A stretch of 64,000 nt of DNA, taken from NCBI RefSeq assembly GCF_007752135.1, contig NZ_CP036298.1, forward strand, positions 6,014,859 through 6,078,858, given 5' to 3'. Each line of letters starts with the position of its first letter. Position 1 is the stretch's first letter. The DNA comes from Aureliella helgolandensis (GTDB lineage: Bacteria > Planctomycetota > Planctomycetia > Pirellulales > Pirellulaceae). Positions 31,294 through 40,238 of this stretch are shown in pieces. Both the position numbers and the translations under genes were made by a program. The notes under the pieces are model-generated. The model worked only from the letters and a program-made list of their open reading frames with translations. It made no database searches and was not told the origin of the DNA.

Positions 31294-31326
31294 TCCTGGA
31301 AACAACGCCCGCCATACGCCCCCCTC

Positions 31327-31467
31327 ATGGGGAGTGGTGCGTTGTTGATATTTCCAGCTTGGCTGTTGCAAGTATTGGTGATTGGCGGACTGATAATGTG
31401 CAGTCTGGGAATCTTGATACTGCTCGTATTTCTGTTCAGAGACTCCCAACACAATCAGATTTGGTAA
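31327..31467 (+). CDS. Possible 46-residue single-helix membrane peptide
   Basis: A short frame between the symporter and pyrB. ATG at 31327 or TTG at 31342 leads into WLLQVLVIGGLIMCSLGI and a further hydrophobic run, then a charged tail, FRDSQHNQIW. The GGGGAG at 31329-31334 would serve the TTG start, 7 bases away. The hydrophobicity, charge placement and position behind a symporter recall small accessory subunits of other sodium symporters, but no named family was recognised. It stops 4 bp before pyrB. Confidence 0.45.
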   Translation: MGSGALLIFPAWLLQVLVIGGLIMCSLGILILLVFLFRDSQHNQIW

Positions 31468-31471
31468 ACCG

Positions 31472-32560
31472 ATGAATACGCTCACCAAAACTCAGGTCTC
31501 CCACGCACTGAGTGAGTTTGCCACCAACTCCAAGGGCTTACGACTCCAACCGGAGCGACTGCTGGAGGCAACTTCGGGTTGTCTCGATCGCGAAGCCCTC
31601 GACGCCCTGGCCGGACAATCGATCATCAACCCTCGACAGTTCGACCGCCGCACCGTGATCGCGCTGTCCCAATTAGCGGCCGTTCTTGAACGCCGGAATG
31701 TTGAAATCGACAAACCGCTGGATGGAAAAATTGCCATCACGGCCTTCTTTGAACCGAGTACGCGGACCCGCCTCTCCTTCGAAAGTGCGGTGCAACGGCT
31801 CGATGGAAAAGTTCTGTCCGTTCCGGACGGCCAGGTAACCGGAATTGCCAAAGGGGAATCCTTGGCCGATATTGGTGAGATGTTTAATACCTACGGTGAT
31901 GTCGTGATCATGCGTCATCCCGACACTCAAAGCATCGATGAGATCCGCCGCAATCTACAGCGTCCCTTGATCAACGCCGGAAATGGTTCGGGACACCATC
32001 CGACTCAAGCCCTGACCGACTGGTACGCCTTGCTCAAATGGCGACCTGAGTTATGTTTTGAAGATTGCCCCGAAGATCAGCAAGTCCACCTCGGCATCAT
32101 CGGTACGCCTGGCTCAATGCGAGCGGTAAAAAGCTTCCTGCGACTTGCTCTCATGTTCACCGGTGCAGTGAAACGCATTACCTTGATCTCCGAAATGGCA
32201 GATCCAGTTGGACTCGACCTAACCGAGCCGATCGACCAATCCCCGATTCCCATCGACATCACCAATGATGCACGCAAAGTCCTGCCAGAGTTGGATGTGG
32301 TGTATGTGAATTCCATTGCATTCTTAGGCGATAGTTATCGCAATTTGGATAGCCGCTACAAGCTCGACCTCTCATGCCAGTTCAAGCGGGATGCGGTCAT
32401 CATGCACCCTCTTGCTCGCAATAGCGAACTTTCAGAGTCTCTCGACGACACTCACCATAACCTGTACTTCGCGCAAGCCGCTGGTGCCGTGTTCGCGCGT
32501 CAGGCACTGCTCATCTCGGTCTTGGATCGATTGAACCGCATTGGCGGAATCTCTAAGTAA
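31472..32560 (+). CDS. pyrB: Aspartate carbamoyltransferase, catalytic chain
   Basis: A 362-residue protein of the aspartate/ornithine carbamoyltransferase family. The carbamoyl-phosphate site FFEPSTRTRLSFESA and GNGSGHHPTQALTD, plus the distal HPLAR (HPLPR in most aspartate enzymes), favour aspartate over ornithine. It condenses carbamoyl phosphate and aspartate in pyrimidine synthesis. An extra ~50-residue N-terminal segment (to about DRRTVIALSQ) makes it longer than the usual ~305 residues. It is followed after 86 bp by the asparagine synthetase gene, another aspartate consumer. Confidence 0.9.
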   Translation: MNTLTKTQVSHALSEFATNSKGLRLQPERLLEATSGCLDREALDALAGQSIINPRQFDRRTVIALSQLAAVLERRNVEIDKPLDGKIAITAFFEPSTRTRLSFESAVQRLDGKVLSVPDGQVTGIAKGESLADIGEMFNTYGDVVIMRHPDTQSIDEIRRNLQRPLINAGNGSGHHPTQALTDWYALLKWRPELCFEDCPEDQQVHLGIIGTPGSMRAVKSFLRLALMFTGAVKRITLISEMADPVGLDLTEPIDQSPIPIDITNDARKVLPELDVVYVNSIAFLGDSYRNLDSRYKLDLSCQFKRDAVIMHPLARNSELSESLDDTHHNLYFAQAAGAVFARQALLISVLDRLNRIGGISK

Positions 32561-32646
32561 ATCCCCAAGCGTCCCCATGGACGCCCCCGATGCCTGTTGT
32601 TGAGTTCTCGCTCCAACCATTTTGCAAGAAATACAGCCGAATACTT

Positions 32647-34566
32647 ATGTGTGGAATCACCGGATTTTGGACCCCCTCAGTAACCAATGAACGCGTACTG
32701 CGGATGACGCTCGATCGCATGCTTGACGTCTTGGATCATCGCGGTCCCGATGATCGTGGCAGCCATCTCTATACCGACCGCGGGCTGGCACTGGGGCACA
32801 CGCGTCTGTCACTGGTTGGTTTGAATCATGGGCATCAACCCATTACCTCCCGCGATGGGCAGTTGACCGCGACCGTCAATGGAGAACTGTACGACTACAA
32901 ACGACTGCGGACCCAGTTGTCTTGCCAAACTCTCGAGAGTCCCGTCAAGAGTGACAGCGCCATTGTCCTGCCACTCTATGAACGGGACGGTTTGGATTTC
33001 GTCCATCAACTTCGAGGCGAATTTGCGATCGTGCTGTTCGATGTGCGGCGTCAGCGACTCATCCTCATCCGCGATCGATTTGGCATTAAGCCACTCTACT
33101 ACGCGTTGCATGAGCAAGGCATCGTGTGGGGATCGGAAGTCAAATCAATCGTGCGCCATCCTGCGATTGCCCCAAAACTTTGCCCACACGCAGCGGTGCA
33201 CCAAATGATGCAAGTCATGGTGCCAGGCAGCACTGCGTTTCAGGGAGTTGACGCGTTGCAGCCGGGGCACATGCTCATTGTCGATCTGAAAAATGGGCGC
33301 ATCACAACCCAAACCAAGCGGTGGTGGGACTTCACCTTCCCCGAGTCCCACGACATGAATGCCGATCCCCAGGAATATATCCAGGGAGTTCAGGATCGCC
33401 TCATCGATGCGGTCGCCACCCGTTTAGAGGCGGATGTACCGGTCGGATGCTACCTGTCGGGTGGAATCGACAGCTGCTCCATACTTGGCTTGGCTACACA
33501 CCTGCAGCAATCACCAGTAAAAGCCTTTACCATCGCTTTCGACAACGCGGAATACGATGAATCGCACATCGCAAAACTTATGGCCGAGCGCACCGGAGCC
33601 GAGCAAGAGCTCTTGTGCTTGACCGAAAAGGAATTGTACGGACCAGCTTTCGAACGCGCAACTTGGCACGCAGAACGCACCTTTTACAATACGCTGGCAG
33701 TTGCGAAATGGCACATGAGCCGCCGCGTGCGCGCTTGTAACTTCAAGGCGGTAATCACCGGCGAAGGCTCCGACGAATTGTTCGGTGGCTATCCTTTCTT
33801 CAAACGAGATTGGCTGGGCAGTGAAGGAGAAAATGGACTTTTTGCCGGCGCCATTCTTGCCGAAGAAGACCAACACCATGCAGCTTGGCAGGACTTGTGT
33901 GGGTTTACTCCCTCATGGATTCAACCCTGGATGCTAACCTTGCAGCGTTTTCGCCCACTACTCTCATCCTCCCTTACCGACCTCTTGCAAGACTACGACC
34001 CAGTCGCCGAAGTGGCCAATGCCATCGATCCCAACCAAGTACGCGGAAGACATCGTTTGGATGCGTCCCAATACACCTGGAGCAAGACGATGCTCGAAGG
34101 CCAAATTCTAACGTGGGGTGGCGATCGCATGGATATGGCCAATAGCCTGGAAGCACGTCCCGCCTTTCTTGACCATCACCTAGCCGAATACGCGACGCAA
34201 ATCCCTCCCAACGTCCGTATCCGCGATGGTGTCGAAAAATGGGTTCTTCGGGAAGCGATGGTCAATGTTCTACCCAGAGAATTGTACGAGCGCGAGAAAT
34301 TTGCCTTCATGGCTCCTCCCGCTCATACCGATCCGGTGAAGCGAGCCGCACTCGATGAAATGATCGAACATTGGCTGACGGCTGAACGGGTTGCAGCCGT
34401 TGGTTTCTTCGATCAACAAGCACTGCGAAAGTTTATTGATGGCATGTGGAAGGAAACCGACAGCACTCAGTCTCGCCGCAATGACATCGTGATCAACCAC
34501 ACTTTGCAATTGCATATGCTCCACGGCCAATACATCGAGGGCTTGCCTCTGCCTGTCGTCGACTGA
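32647..34566 (+). CDS. asnB: Asparagine synthetase (glutamine-hydrolysing)
   Basis: A 639-residue protein started at the ATG at 32647 because the mature enzyme needs Cys2 as nucleophile (MCGITGFW). The N-terminal glutaminase domain has DHRGPDDRG, LGHTRLSLVG, TVNGELYDY and the FGIKPLYYA block. The synthetase domain has the PP-loop YLSGGIDSCSILGL, then GEGSDELFGGYPFF and SLEARPAFLDHHLAEYA. It makes asparagine, or amidates another carboxylate in secondary metabolism, which some planctomycete paralogues may do. The length is slightly above the ~600-residue norm. Confidence 0.92.
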   Translation: MCGITGFWTPSVTNERVLRMTLDRMLDVLDHRGPDDRGSHLYTDRGLALGHTRLSLVGLNHGHQPITSRDGQLTATVNGELYDYKRLRTQLSCQTLESPVKSDSAIVLPLYERDGLDFVHQLRGEFAIVLFDVRRQRLILIRDRFGIKPLYYALHEQGIVWGSEVKSIVRHPAIAPKLCPHAAVHQMMQVMVPGSTAFQGVDALQPGHMLIVDLKNGRITTQTKRWWDFTFPESHDMNADPQEYIQGVQDRLIDAVATRLEADVPVGCYLSGGIDSCSILGLATHLQQSPVKAFTIAFDNAEYDESHIAKLMAERTGAEQELLCLTEKELYGPAFERATWHAERTFYNTLAVAKWHMSRRVRACNFKAVITGEGSDELFGGYPFFKRDWLGSEGENGLFAGAILAEEDQHHAAWQDLCGFTPSWIQPWMLTLQRFRPLLSSSLTDLLQDYDPVAEVANAIDPNQVRGRHRLDASQYTWSKTMLEGQILTWGGDRMDMANSLEARPAFLDHHLAEYATQIPPNVRIRDGVEKWVLREAMVNVLPRELYEREKFAFMAPPAHTDPVKRAALDEMIEHWLTAERVAAVGFFDQQALRKFIDGMWKETDSTQSRRNDIVINHTLQLHMLHGQYIEGLPLPVVD

Positions 34567-34753
34567 GCAGGAGCGAAATAGGACACAGACAAGACCCAAT
34601 GATGGAGCTAGCATTTTGAGAGCGTTTTCGAGATTATCGCGATGCCAATCCAAACTGGCTAAACAACATTCGCGCCCTAAAACACTAAGGCATCTGACAG
34701 TAGGGTATGGGACAGTAGGATAAGGCATCAGGTATTGGGCGGTGGCTAATGGT

Positions 34754-34879
34754 TTGGAGCGAGGCGCTAGCGACTTTCGAGCGACGCCATCGGCCTACCT
34801 GCCAGGCAACTGGCGTCGCTTTTGCCACGATAAAATTCCAAGGTAGGCGCATTTGGAAGCGAGCGGGGCCTCGCTCCAA
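34754..34879. repeat. Nested inverted-repeat element
   Basis: Outer arms TTGGAGCGAGGC (34754-34765) and GCCTCGCTCCAA (34868-34879) are perfect 12-bp inverses. Inside, AGCGACGCCA (34780-34789) pairs with TGGCGTCGCT (34811-34820), and GCCTACCT (34793-34800) with AGGTAGGC (34840-34847). It is a folded, symmetrical ~126-bp segment in the spacer 34567-35033 and carries no convincing reading frame. Confidence 0.6.
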
Positions 34880-35033
34880 GCAGCAGCATGGCCGAATTCC
34901 TGGGCAGTGGACCGCGCGTTTGCGGTATAATTTAGTAACGCGAGAGGAATTCGTCGGCGCAGCTCGCCACCCGATTCCTCTAGTGGTACAGGTCTGTCTA
35001 CCAAGCCCTTGTCCCTAAAGCAGAACATAAACG

Positions 35034-36545
35034 ATGCGAAAACCGTATATCTCTGGAATCCTCCTCGCAGGGCTGATACTTACCACGGCACTCTGTCCAC
35101 GGGCAAGCCTCCAGGCTGCGGATCAGCCTCCCAATATCGTATTTATCTTGGCCGACGACCTAGGCTACCGAGAACTTGGTTGCTACGGACAAGAGAAAAT
35201 CCGAACGCCCAATATTGATCGGCTCGCTAGCCAGGGTATGCGTTTCACGCAGCACTACAGTGGCAATGCAGTGTGCGCTCCATCGCGGTGTGTCCTACTG
35301 ACGGGAAAACACCCAGGACACGCTCATGTACGCAACAATCGGTCCACACCTCCCGAAGGTCAGTGGCCAATCCCCGCAAGCGAAGTGACCTTTGCAGAAT
35401 TGCTGCAGCAGGCGGGCTACGTTACCGGTGCTTTCGGTAAGTGGGGATTGGGTGGTCCCAATTCGGAAGGAGAGCCCCTGAAGCAGGGTATCGATCGTTT
35501 CTTTGGCTACAACTGTCAGGCCCATGCGCACAGTTATTACCCATCCTATCTGTGGGACAATTCCTCTCACCTCCAGCTCACCAACCAACCAGCCATCCCA
35601 GGCCACGGCAGTCTCGCCGCAGATGCTGACCCTAAGGACCCGTTGAGCTACGAGGCCTTCAAAGGCCAAGACTATGCACCCGATCGCATCAATGCGCAAG
35701 CCCTAGAGTTCATACGCACCCACCGTGACGCGCCTTTTTTACTCTACTATCCATCAGTGCTTCCCCACGTTGCCTTGCACGTTCCCGATGCGGAGCTTGA
35801 GCAATACACCTCCCTAGGGTGGACCGACCCTCCATTCTCGCGAGCCAAGGGCTTCGGCTACACGCCTCACTTCACTCCACGCGCTGCCTATGCGGCGATG
35901 ATCTCGCGGCTGGACAGCTATGTTGGACGTCTGCTCGATTTGCTCGACGAGCTGGAACTATCCGAAAACACGATCGTTGTCTTCACGAGCGATAATGGCA
36001 CCACGCACTTGGGCGACGAAGTCGACTACACGTTTTTCAAAAGCGTCGGAGAGCTACGAGGCCTCAAAGGCTCACTCTACGAAGGTGGCGTCCGAGTACC
36101 CGCCATCGTGCGCTGGCCGCACCACGTTGCCGCCGGTTCTGAGAGCAGCCGAGTGAGTGGTTTTGAAGACTGGCTACCAACGCTGTTGGAAGCTGCCGGG
36201 GCCGATTCGTCGGTACCTCAAGATTGCGATGGGATCAGCCTACTTCCCACGCTGCAGGGCAAGTCTCAGAAACCGCGGCCTTACCTCTATCGTGAATTCG
36301 GTGGATACGGTGGTCAACAATCGCTGCGCGTAGGGGACTGGAAAGCAATCCGCCAAGACATGGGCAAAGGAAATCTGGACGTTGAGCTCTACAATCTAGC
36401 GGACGACATTGGTGAATCGCAGAACTTAGCTGCGGAACGCCCCGAGCTGGTGCAACAATTGACTCAACAGATGTCGGAGGTTCGAACGCCCAGCGCCGAA
36501 TTTCCACTCATCCCACTCGATGCGCCGATGAAGGAACGCAAGTAG
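35034..36545 (+). CDS. Secreted sulfatase
   Basis: A 503-residue enzyme with signal peptide (YISGILLAGLILTTALCPRASLQA). The domain opens NIVFILADDLGYRELGCYGQ and carries the formylglycine motif CAPSRCVLLTG, then GKWGLGGPNSEG and FTSDNGTTHLGDEV for the Ca2+ and substrate site. It is a type I sulfatase for a sulfated glycan. Unlike the 692-residue sulfatase at 23.2 kb it has no C-terminal PA14-like module, so it is a distinct paralogue rather than a recent copy. It appears monocistronic. Confidence 0.95.
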   Translation: MRKPYISGILLAGLILTTALCPRASLQAADQPPNIVFILADDLGYRELGCYGQEKIRTPNIDRLASQGMRFTQHYSGNAVCAPSRCVLLTGKHPGHAHVRNNRSTPPEGQWPIPASEVTFAELLQQAGYVTGAFGKWGLGGPNSEGEPLKQGIDRFFGYNCQAHAHSYYPSYLWDNSSHLQLTNQPAIPGHGSLAADADPKDPLSYEAFKGQDYAPDRINAQALEFIRTHRDAPFLLYYPSVLPHVALHVPDAELEQYTSLGWTDPPFSRAKGFGYTPHFTPRAAYAAMISRLDSYVGRLLDLLDELELSENTIVVFTSDNGTTHLGDEVDYTFFKSVGELRGLKGSLYEGGVRVPAIVRWPHHVAAGSESSRVSGFEDWLPTLLEAAGADSSVPQDCDGISLLPTLQGKSQKPRPYLYREFGGYGGQQSLRVGDWKAIRQDMGKGNLDVELYNLADDIGESQNLAAERPELVQQLTQQMSEVRTPSAEFPLIPLDAPMKERK

Positions 36546-36684
36546 GATCGGGGCGACAAACTGGTGTTGGACGTCTGCGCACTTAAATGCCTGGTTGAAA
36601 ACGCAAGCATCTGCCGCGCACCTTCGGACTGGAAGGTAACACGGCATCGAAGCAATCGCGGCGCGCCACTTCAGGACGCCATGC

Positions 36685-37428
36685 TTATCCCTCCTGGCCT
36701 CCCTTTTCCACGACATCCCGCTGGAAGGAAGCGTATGCCCCACCGATCTGCTGAGCCATGCTGTCGGGGAAGACATGAAAGGTACCACTGCGTACCGCAT
36801 CGAAGATTGCGTTGGCTACCAGCTCCGGCGACTCTGCAATCTCGCTGAATCCAGCTTCGTTCCCCATGTCGGTAGCGATGGGCCCCGGATGCACGCTGAT
36901 CACCTGAGTATGCTGTTCCGCGAGTTGGGTGCGGAGCGACTGTGTGATTGAATAGCTCGCCGCCTTGGAGGCACAATACGTCGCCAATTCGACGAAACCG
37001 ACTAGGGAAGCCACGGAGTTCAACTGCACCAATACACCGCCGCCATTTGCTTTTAGAACCGGCGCAAACGCTTGAGCTACTCGAATCAACCCGGAGACGT
37101 TGGCATTGATCTCATAGTTCAAGGAATCGATTGCGTCCTCCGCCAAGGGGCTTGAAGACCTGAGCACACCAGCATTGTTCACGAAAATCTCCACGTCGCT
37201 GGCTGTTTTTGCAGCGGCGGCAATCGTGGATGCATCGGTCACGTCGAGCTCAACAGGAACAACCCGAGCGCCGTATTTTTCGACCAACGGGACAGCCGAT
37301 TCCAGCTTGCGCACTGCGGCGTAGACCTTCTTAGCCCCCTGTGCCAGTGCCGACTCAAGAATCACTTTCCCTATGCCACGATTCGCACCGGTGACCAGCA
37401 CTACAGCATCTTTCACATCGTTCGTCAT
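36685..37428 (-). CDS. Short-chain dehydrogenase/reductase
   Basis: A 247-residue NAD(P)-dependent oxidoreductase from the ATG at 37428; a 22-residue extension upstream is open but would cross a repeat. Features are the TGANRGIG cofactor loop, VFVNNAG-type FVNNAGV, and the catalytic Ser and YCASK (Tyr-x3-Lys). The [14 protein letters not shown] and [17 protein letters not shown] blocks match the SDR group acting on small ketones and alcohols. The substrate is not predictable. Confidence 0.93.
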   Translation of the reverse strand: MTNDVKDAVVLVTGANRGIGKVILESALAQGAKKVYAAVRKLESAVPLVEKYGARVVPVELDVTDASTIAAAAKTASDVEIFVNNAGVLRSSSPLAEDAIDSLNYEINANVSGLIRVAQAFAPVLKANGGGVLVQLNSVASLVGFVELATYCASKAASYSITQSLRTQLAEQHTQVISVHPGPIATDMGNEAGFSEIAESPELVANAIFDAVRSGTFHVFPDSMAQQIGGAYASFQRDVVEKGGQEG

Positions 37429-37444
37429 CAGGGCTTTACTCAAT

Positions 37445-37478
37445 ATTATTGTTAAGTGGGAATTATTGTTAAGTGGGA
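37445..37478. repeat. 17-bp exact tandem duplication upstream of the SDR gene
   Basis: ATTATTGTTAAGTGGGA occurs at 37445-37461 and 37462-37478, with a third partial GTAAGTGGG beyond. It lies 17 bp upstream of the SDR start. Confidence 0.85.
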
Positions 37479-37567
37479 TTGGTAAGTGGGGCATAGTCGC
37501 GTCGCACGATCGCCCACTAGTATCAAGGACGCGGAAAAACGACGCACCTTACAACTTTTGGGAAAAT

Positions 37568-38665
37568 TTATGCCCGACTGGCTGCTGCTATCGCTTCACA
37601 TACCGGCCCTTTGGGCACTTCAGCAACCAATTCGACATGCCCTAGACGCGTGGGGAGTACAAATCGCAAGTTCCCATGCTCCACCTTCTTATCATGCTGC
37701 ATGACGGCCCACAGCTGTTCGGGTTCCGCCGCAGAGTAGTGGATTGGCAGCTCGAGACGCTGTAAGAGTTGAGCCTGGCGTTCCACGAATTCCTTAGAGA
37801 CTCTTCCCAGCTTCTCAGCCAGAAGTGCAGCCATATGCATTCCGATCGCTACCGCTTCCCCATGCAAATAAGTTCCATACCCGGCCACATTTTCGATCGC
37901 ATGCGCAAAGGTATGCCCATAGTTCAAGATGGCTCTACGCCCGGTCGTCTCCCGTTCATCCTCTTCGACCACGATGGCTTTGCTACGACACGATTCCGAT
38001 ACGATATGCTGCATGGTAACCTCGTCCTGCAGCAGAACGTTGGTAGCATTCTGCTCCAGATACTCAAACAACTCTGGCAACATGATCACGCCGTACTTCG
38101 CAACTTCGGCCAATCCAGATACGAATTCACGGCGGGGTAGCGATGCCAGAGTCTGGCTATCGATGACGACCAAGCTTGGTTGCCAAAACGCGCCTACGAT
38201 ATTCTTCGCACCGGGAAGGTTGATGCCCGTCTTCCCCCCCACACTGGAATCCACCTGACTCAACAGCGTTGTCGGCACCTGCACCAAGGGGATGCCACGG
38301 GCGAACGTGGCCGCTGCATACCCGGCCAAATCTCCCACGACCCCACCGCCAATCGCGACGACCAACGATCCACGATCGGTGAAATCGCCCAACATGGCTT
38401 TCCACAACCTCTCGAGCTCTGAAACGGACTTGCTCTTTTCGCCACTAGGGACTTCGATTTGTGTGGTGCGAAACCCGGCGGTCACCAAGGAATCATGGAC
38501 TGCCGCCGCTATCGAGGACACACTGGAGTCCGAGATCGTAACGGCGTGTCGAGTGCGACTGCATTGCTCACCAATCCATTGCGGCAACGTGGGTAGCAGA
38601 CCACTGCCGATATAAATCGGATAGCTCCGCTCAGCCAGCTTGACTTGAAGTTTGCGTTCGCTCAT
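37568..38665 (-). CDS. aroB: 3-dehydroquinate synthase
   Basis: A 365-residue protein from the ATG at 38665. It closes DAHP to 3-dehydroquinate in the shikimate pathway with NAD and a divalent metal. Conserved blocks are the EVPSGEKSKS region, AIGGGVVGDLAGYAAATFARGIPLVQVPTTLLSQVDSSVGGKTGINLP (NAD and phosphate binding, read in shorter segments), and the metal His in NYGHTFAHAIE and HGEAVAIGM. The length is typical. No other shikimate gene is adjacent. Confidence 0.97.
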   Translation of the reverse strand: MSERKLQVKLAERSYPIYIGSGLLPTLPQWIGEQCSRTRHAVTISDSSVSSIAAAVHDSLVTAGFRTTQIEVPSGEKSKSVSELERLWKAMLGDFTDRGSLVVAIGGGVVGDLAGYAAATFARGIPLVQVPTTLLSQVDSSVGGKTGINLPGAKNIVGAFWQPSLVVIDSQTLASLPRREFVSGLAEVAKYGVIMLPELFEYLEQNATNVLLQDEVTMQHIVSESCRSKAIVVEEDERETTGRRAILNYGHTFAHAIENVAGYGTYLHGEAVAIGMHMAALLAEKLGRVSKEFVERQAQLLQRLELPIHYSAAEPEQLWAVMQHDKKVEHGNLRFVLPTRLGHVELVAEVPKGPVCEAIAAASRA

Positions 38666-38807
38666 CGTTGCGTTCTCGTGTTCGACCAAGGTGGTGAGAG
38701 GGGGACATTCTGAACAGCGACTCGCTCGTGGGGTGCGTGGCGCGGTTGCCCTAGAGTATAAATCGGTAGTAACTCAATGAGCGAGTCCAAAACGAGTCGA
38801 GGTCGCA

Positions 38808-40064
38808 GTGCCTCGTGGTTTTTCATCTCCTGTCCATAATTGCCTTCGCATGCCAGCCCCCCTCGATCGTGAAGAACTGCACCATTTTTTGGTTAAGGCC
38901 GGGACCTTGCTCCATCGCTATGGGACCCCTTCCCATCGCTTGGAACGGGTCATGTCCGAGGTAGCCACCGCGATCGGCGTGGAAAGCGTCTTTCTGTACA
39001 CTCCCACCGCGCTGATCGTGGCCCTTGAATCGGGTGAAAACGAACGCACCTACCTCCGCCGTGTCGACGCGGGGCCCGTCGATGTCGACAAGCTACTGCG
39101 ATTCGATGAAACCCTAGACGATTTGCGGAATGCCGAGCTGACAGTCAAAGAAGCTAGCCGCAAGTTTGACGAGATTGCCGCCTCCCCACCAACCTATTCC
39201 GCAACATTTACCCTTCTGACGAGTGCGATCACTTGCGGTGTTGTGGCCATCCTCTTCCGAGGAACTACCACGGAAGTCCTGGCCGCAACCTCGATTGGAT
39301 TGGTAATCAATTTTCTCGAGATCCTGCACCTACGCTTCAAACTCGAGCATGGTTTCCTACAACCCTTCTCCGGCTTCTTTGCTTCCCTCAGCGCGCTGGC
39401 AATTGCCCATTACATTGCCCCTATCGACGACCGCTTGGTCACGTTGGCCAGTCTGATCGTCATGATTCCTGGATTGAGCATCACGGTGGCACTCACCGAA
39501 TTGGCCGTGGGGCATTTATCGGCAGGGGTGGCGCGACTAGCAGGCAGTTGCGTTTCGCTGCTGACCATGACCATTGGTGTAGCGCTCGGATGGCGTTTGG
39601 CCATCGGCTGGAGGAATCTACCGATCGATCCCGCCGGACAGCTCCCCACCTGGTCTCACTGGCTGGCCATGGTCGTCGGCTCGCTTGCTTTCGCGGTCGT
39701 CTTCCGGGCTCGTTGGCCCCAGTGGCCCGTCATCGTGTGCGTGGCGGCGGGCGGCTATCTGGCAAGCTACTTCACGCGCCAAGCATTGGGAATCGAGACG
39801 GGTGCATTCTGCGGCGCTCTGGCTGTCGGGATCGGTAGCAATCTCTACGCGCGGCTCCGCGAACGGCCCGCCCTAGTCGCCCTCACACCAGGCCTGCTCG
39901 TCCTCGTGCCAGGTTCCATCGGCTACCGTTCACTCACCGCCTTCTTAGACCGACAGACACTCGCTGGCATCGACTTCGCCTTCTCGATGGTGATCGTTGC
40001 CGCTGCCCTGGTCGGAGGCATCCTGGCCGCCAATGTCATCCTCCCTCCCAAACGCGTCCTGTAG
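38808..40064 (+). CDS. Threonine/serine exporter family protein (ThrE-like)
   Basis: A 418-residue polytopic protein, GTG start at 38808 with GAGG upstream; ATG at 38850 is an alternative. It combines the two halves of the ThrE architecture. The N-terminal half is the hydrolase-like DUF1212 region (LDREELHHFLVKAGTLLHRYG, ATAIGVESVFLYTPTALIVAL); about 10 helices follow, including GFFASLSALAIAHY, VMIPGLSITVAL and VALTPGLLVLVPGSIGYR. ThrE proteins export threonine, serine or small peptides. The GL-x-V-P-G motifs are typical. Confidence 0.9.
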   Translation: MPRGFSSPVHNCLRMPAPLDREELHHFLVKAGTLLHRYGTPSHRLERVMSEVATAIGVESVFLYTPTALIVALESGENERTYLRRVDAGPVDVDKLLRFDETLDDLRNAELTVKEASRKFDEIAASPPTYSATFTLLTSAITCGVVAILFRGTTTEVLAATSIGLVINFLEILHLRFKLEHGFLQPFSGFFASLSALAIAHYIAPIDDRLVTLASLIVMIPGLSITVALTELAVGHLSAGVARLAGSCVSLLTMTIGVALGWRLAIGWRNLPIDPAGQLPTWSHWLAMVVGSLAFAVVFRARWPQWPVIVCVAAGGYLASYFTRQALGIETGAFCGALAVGIGSNLYARLRERPALVALTPGLLVLVPGSIGYRSLTAFLDRQTLAGIDFAFSMVIVAAALVGGILAANVILPPKRVL

Positions 40065-40238
40065 CTCGAGCAGGCGATAGACAGGATGCTTGGCGGAGTA
40101 CTTGGTCTCCCGGGACCATTGGAATGGAGGCTACGGGACCAGGCAGCAGTTCGCCAGTTGCACCGGCGCAGGCAACATCCTTACCACGCCACGCACCCTG
40201 ATTTCCCGTGCTGACGCTGCCATCGGCCATCCCCCAAG

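Noticed and set aside
34685-35018. Frames in the nested inverted-repeat region
   Set aside because: Symmetric sequence gives similar short frames on both strands, as expected of an inverted repeat; no family motif.
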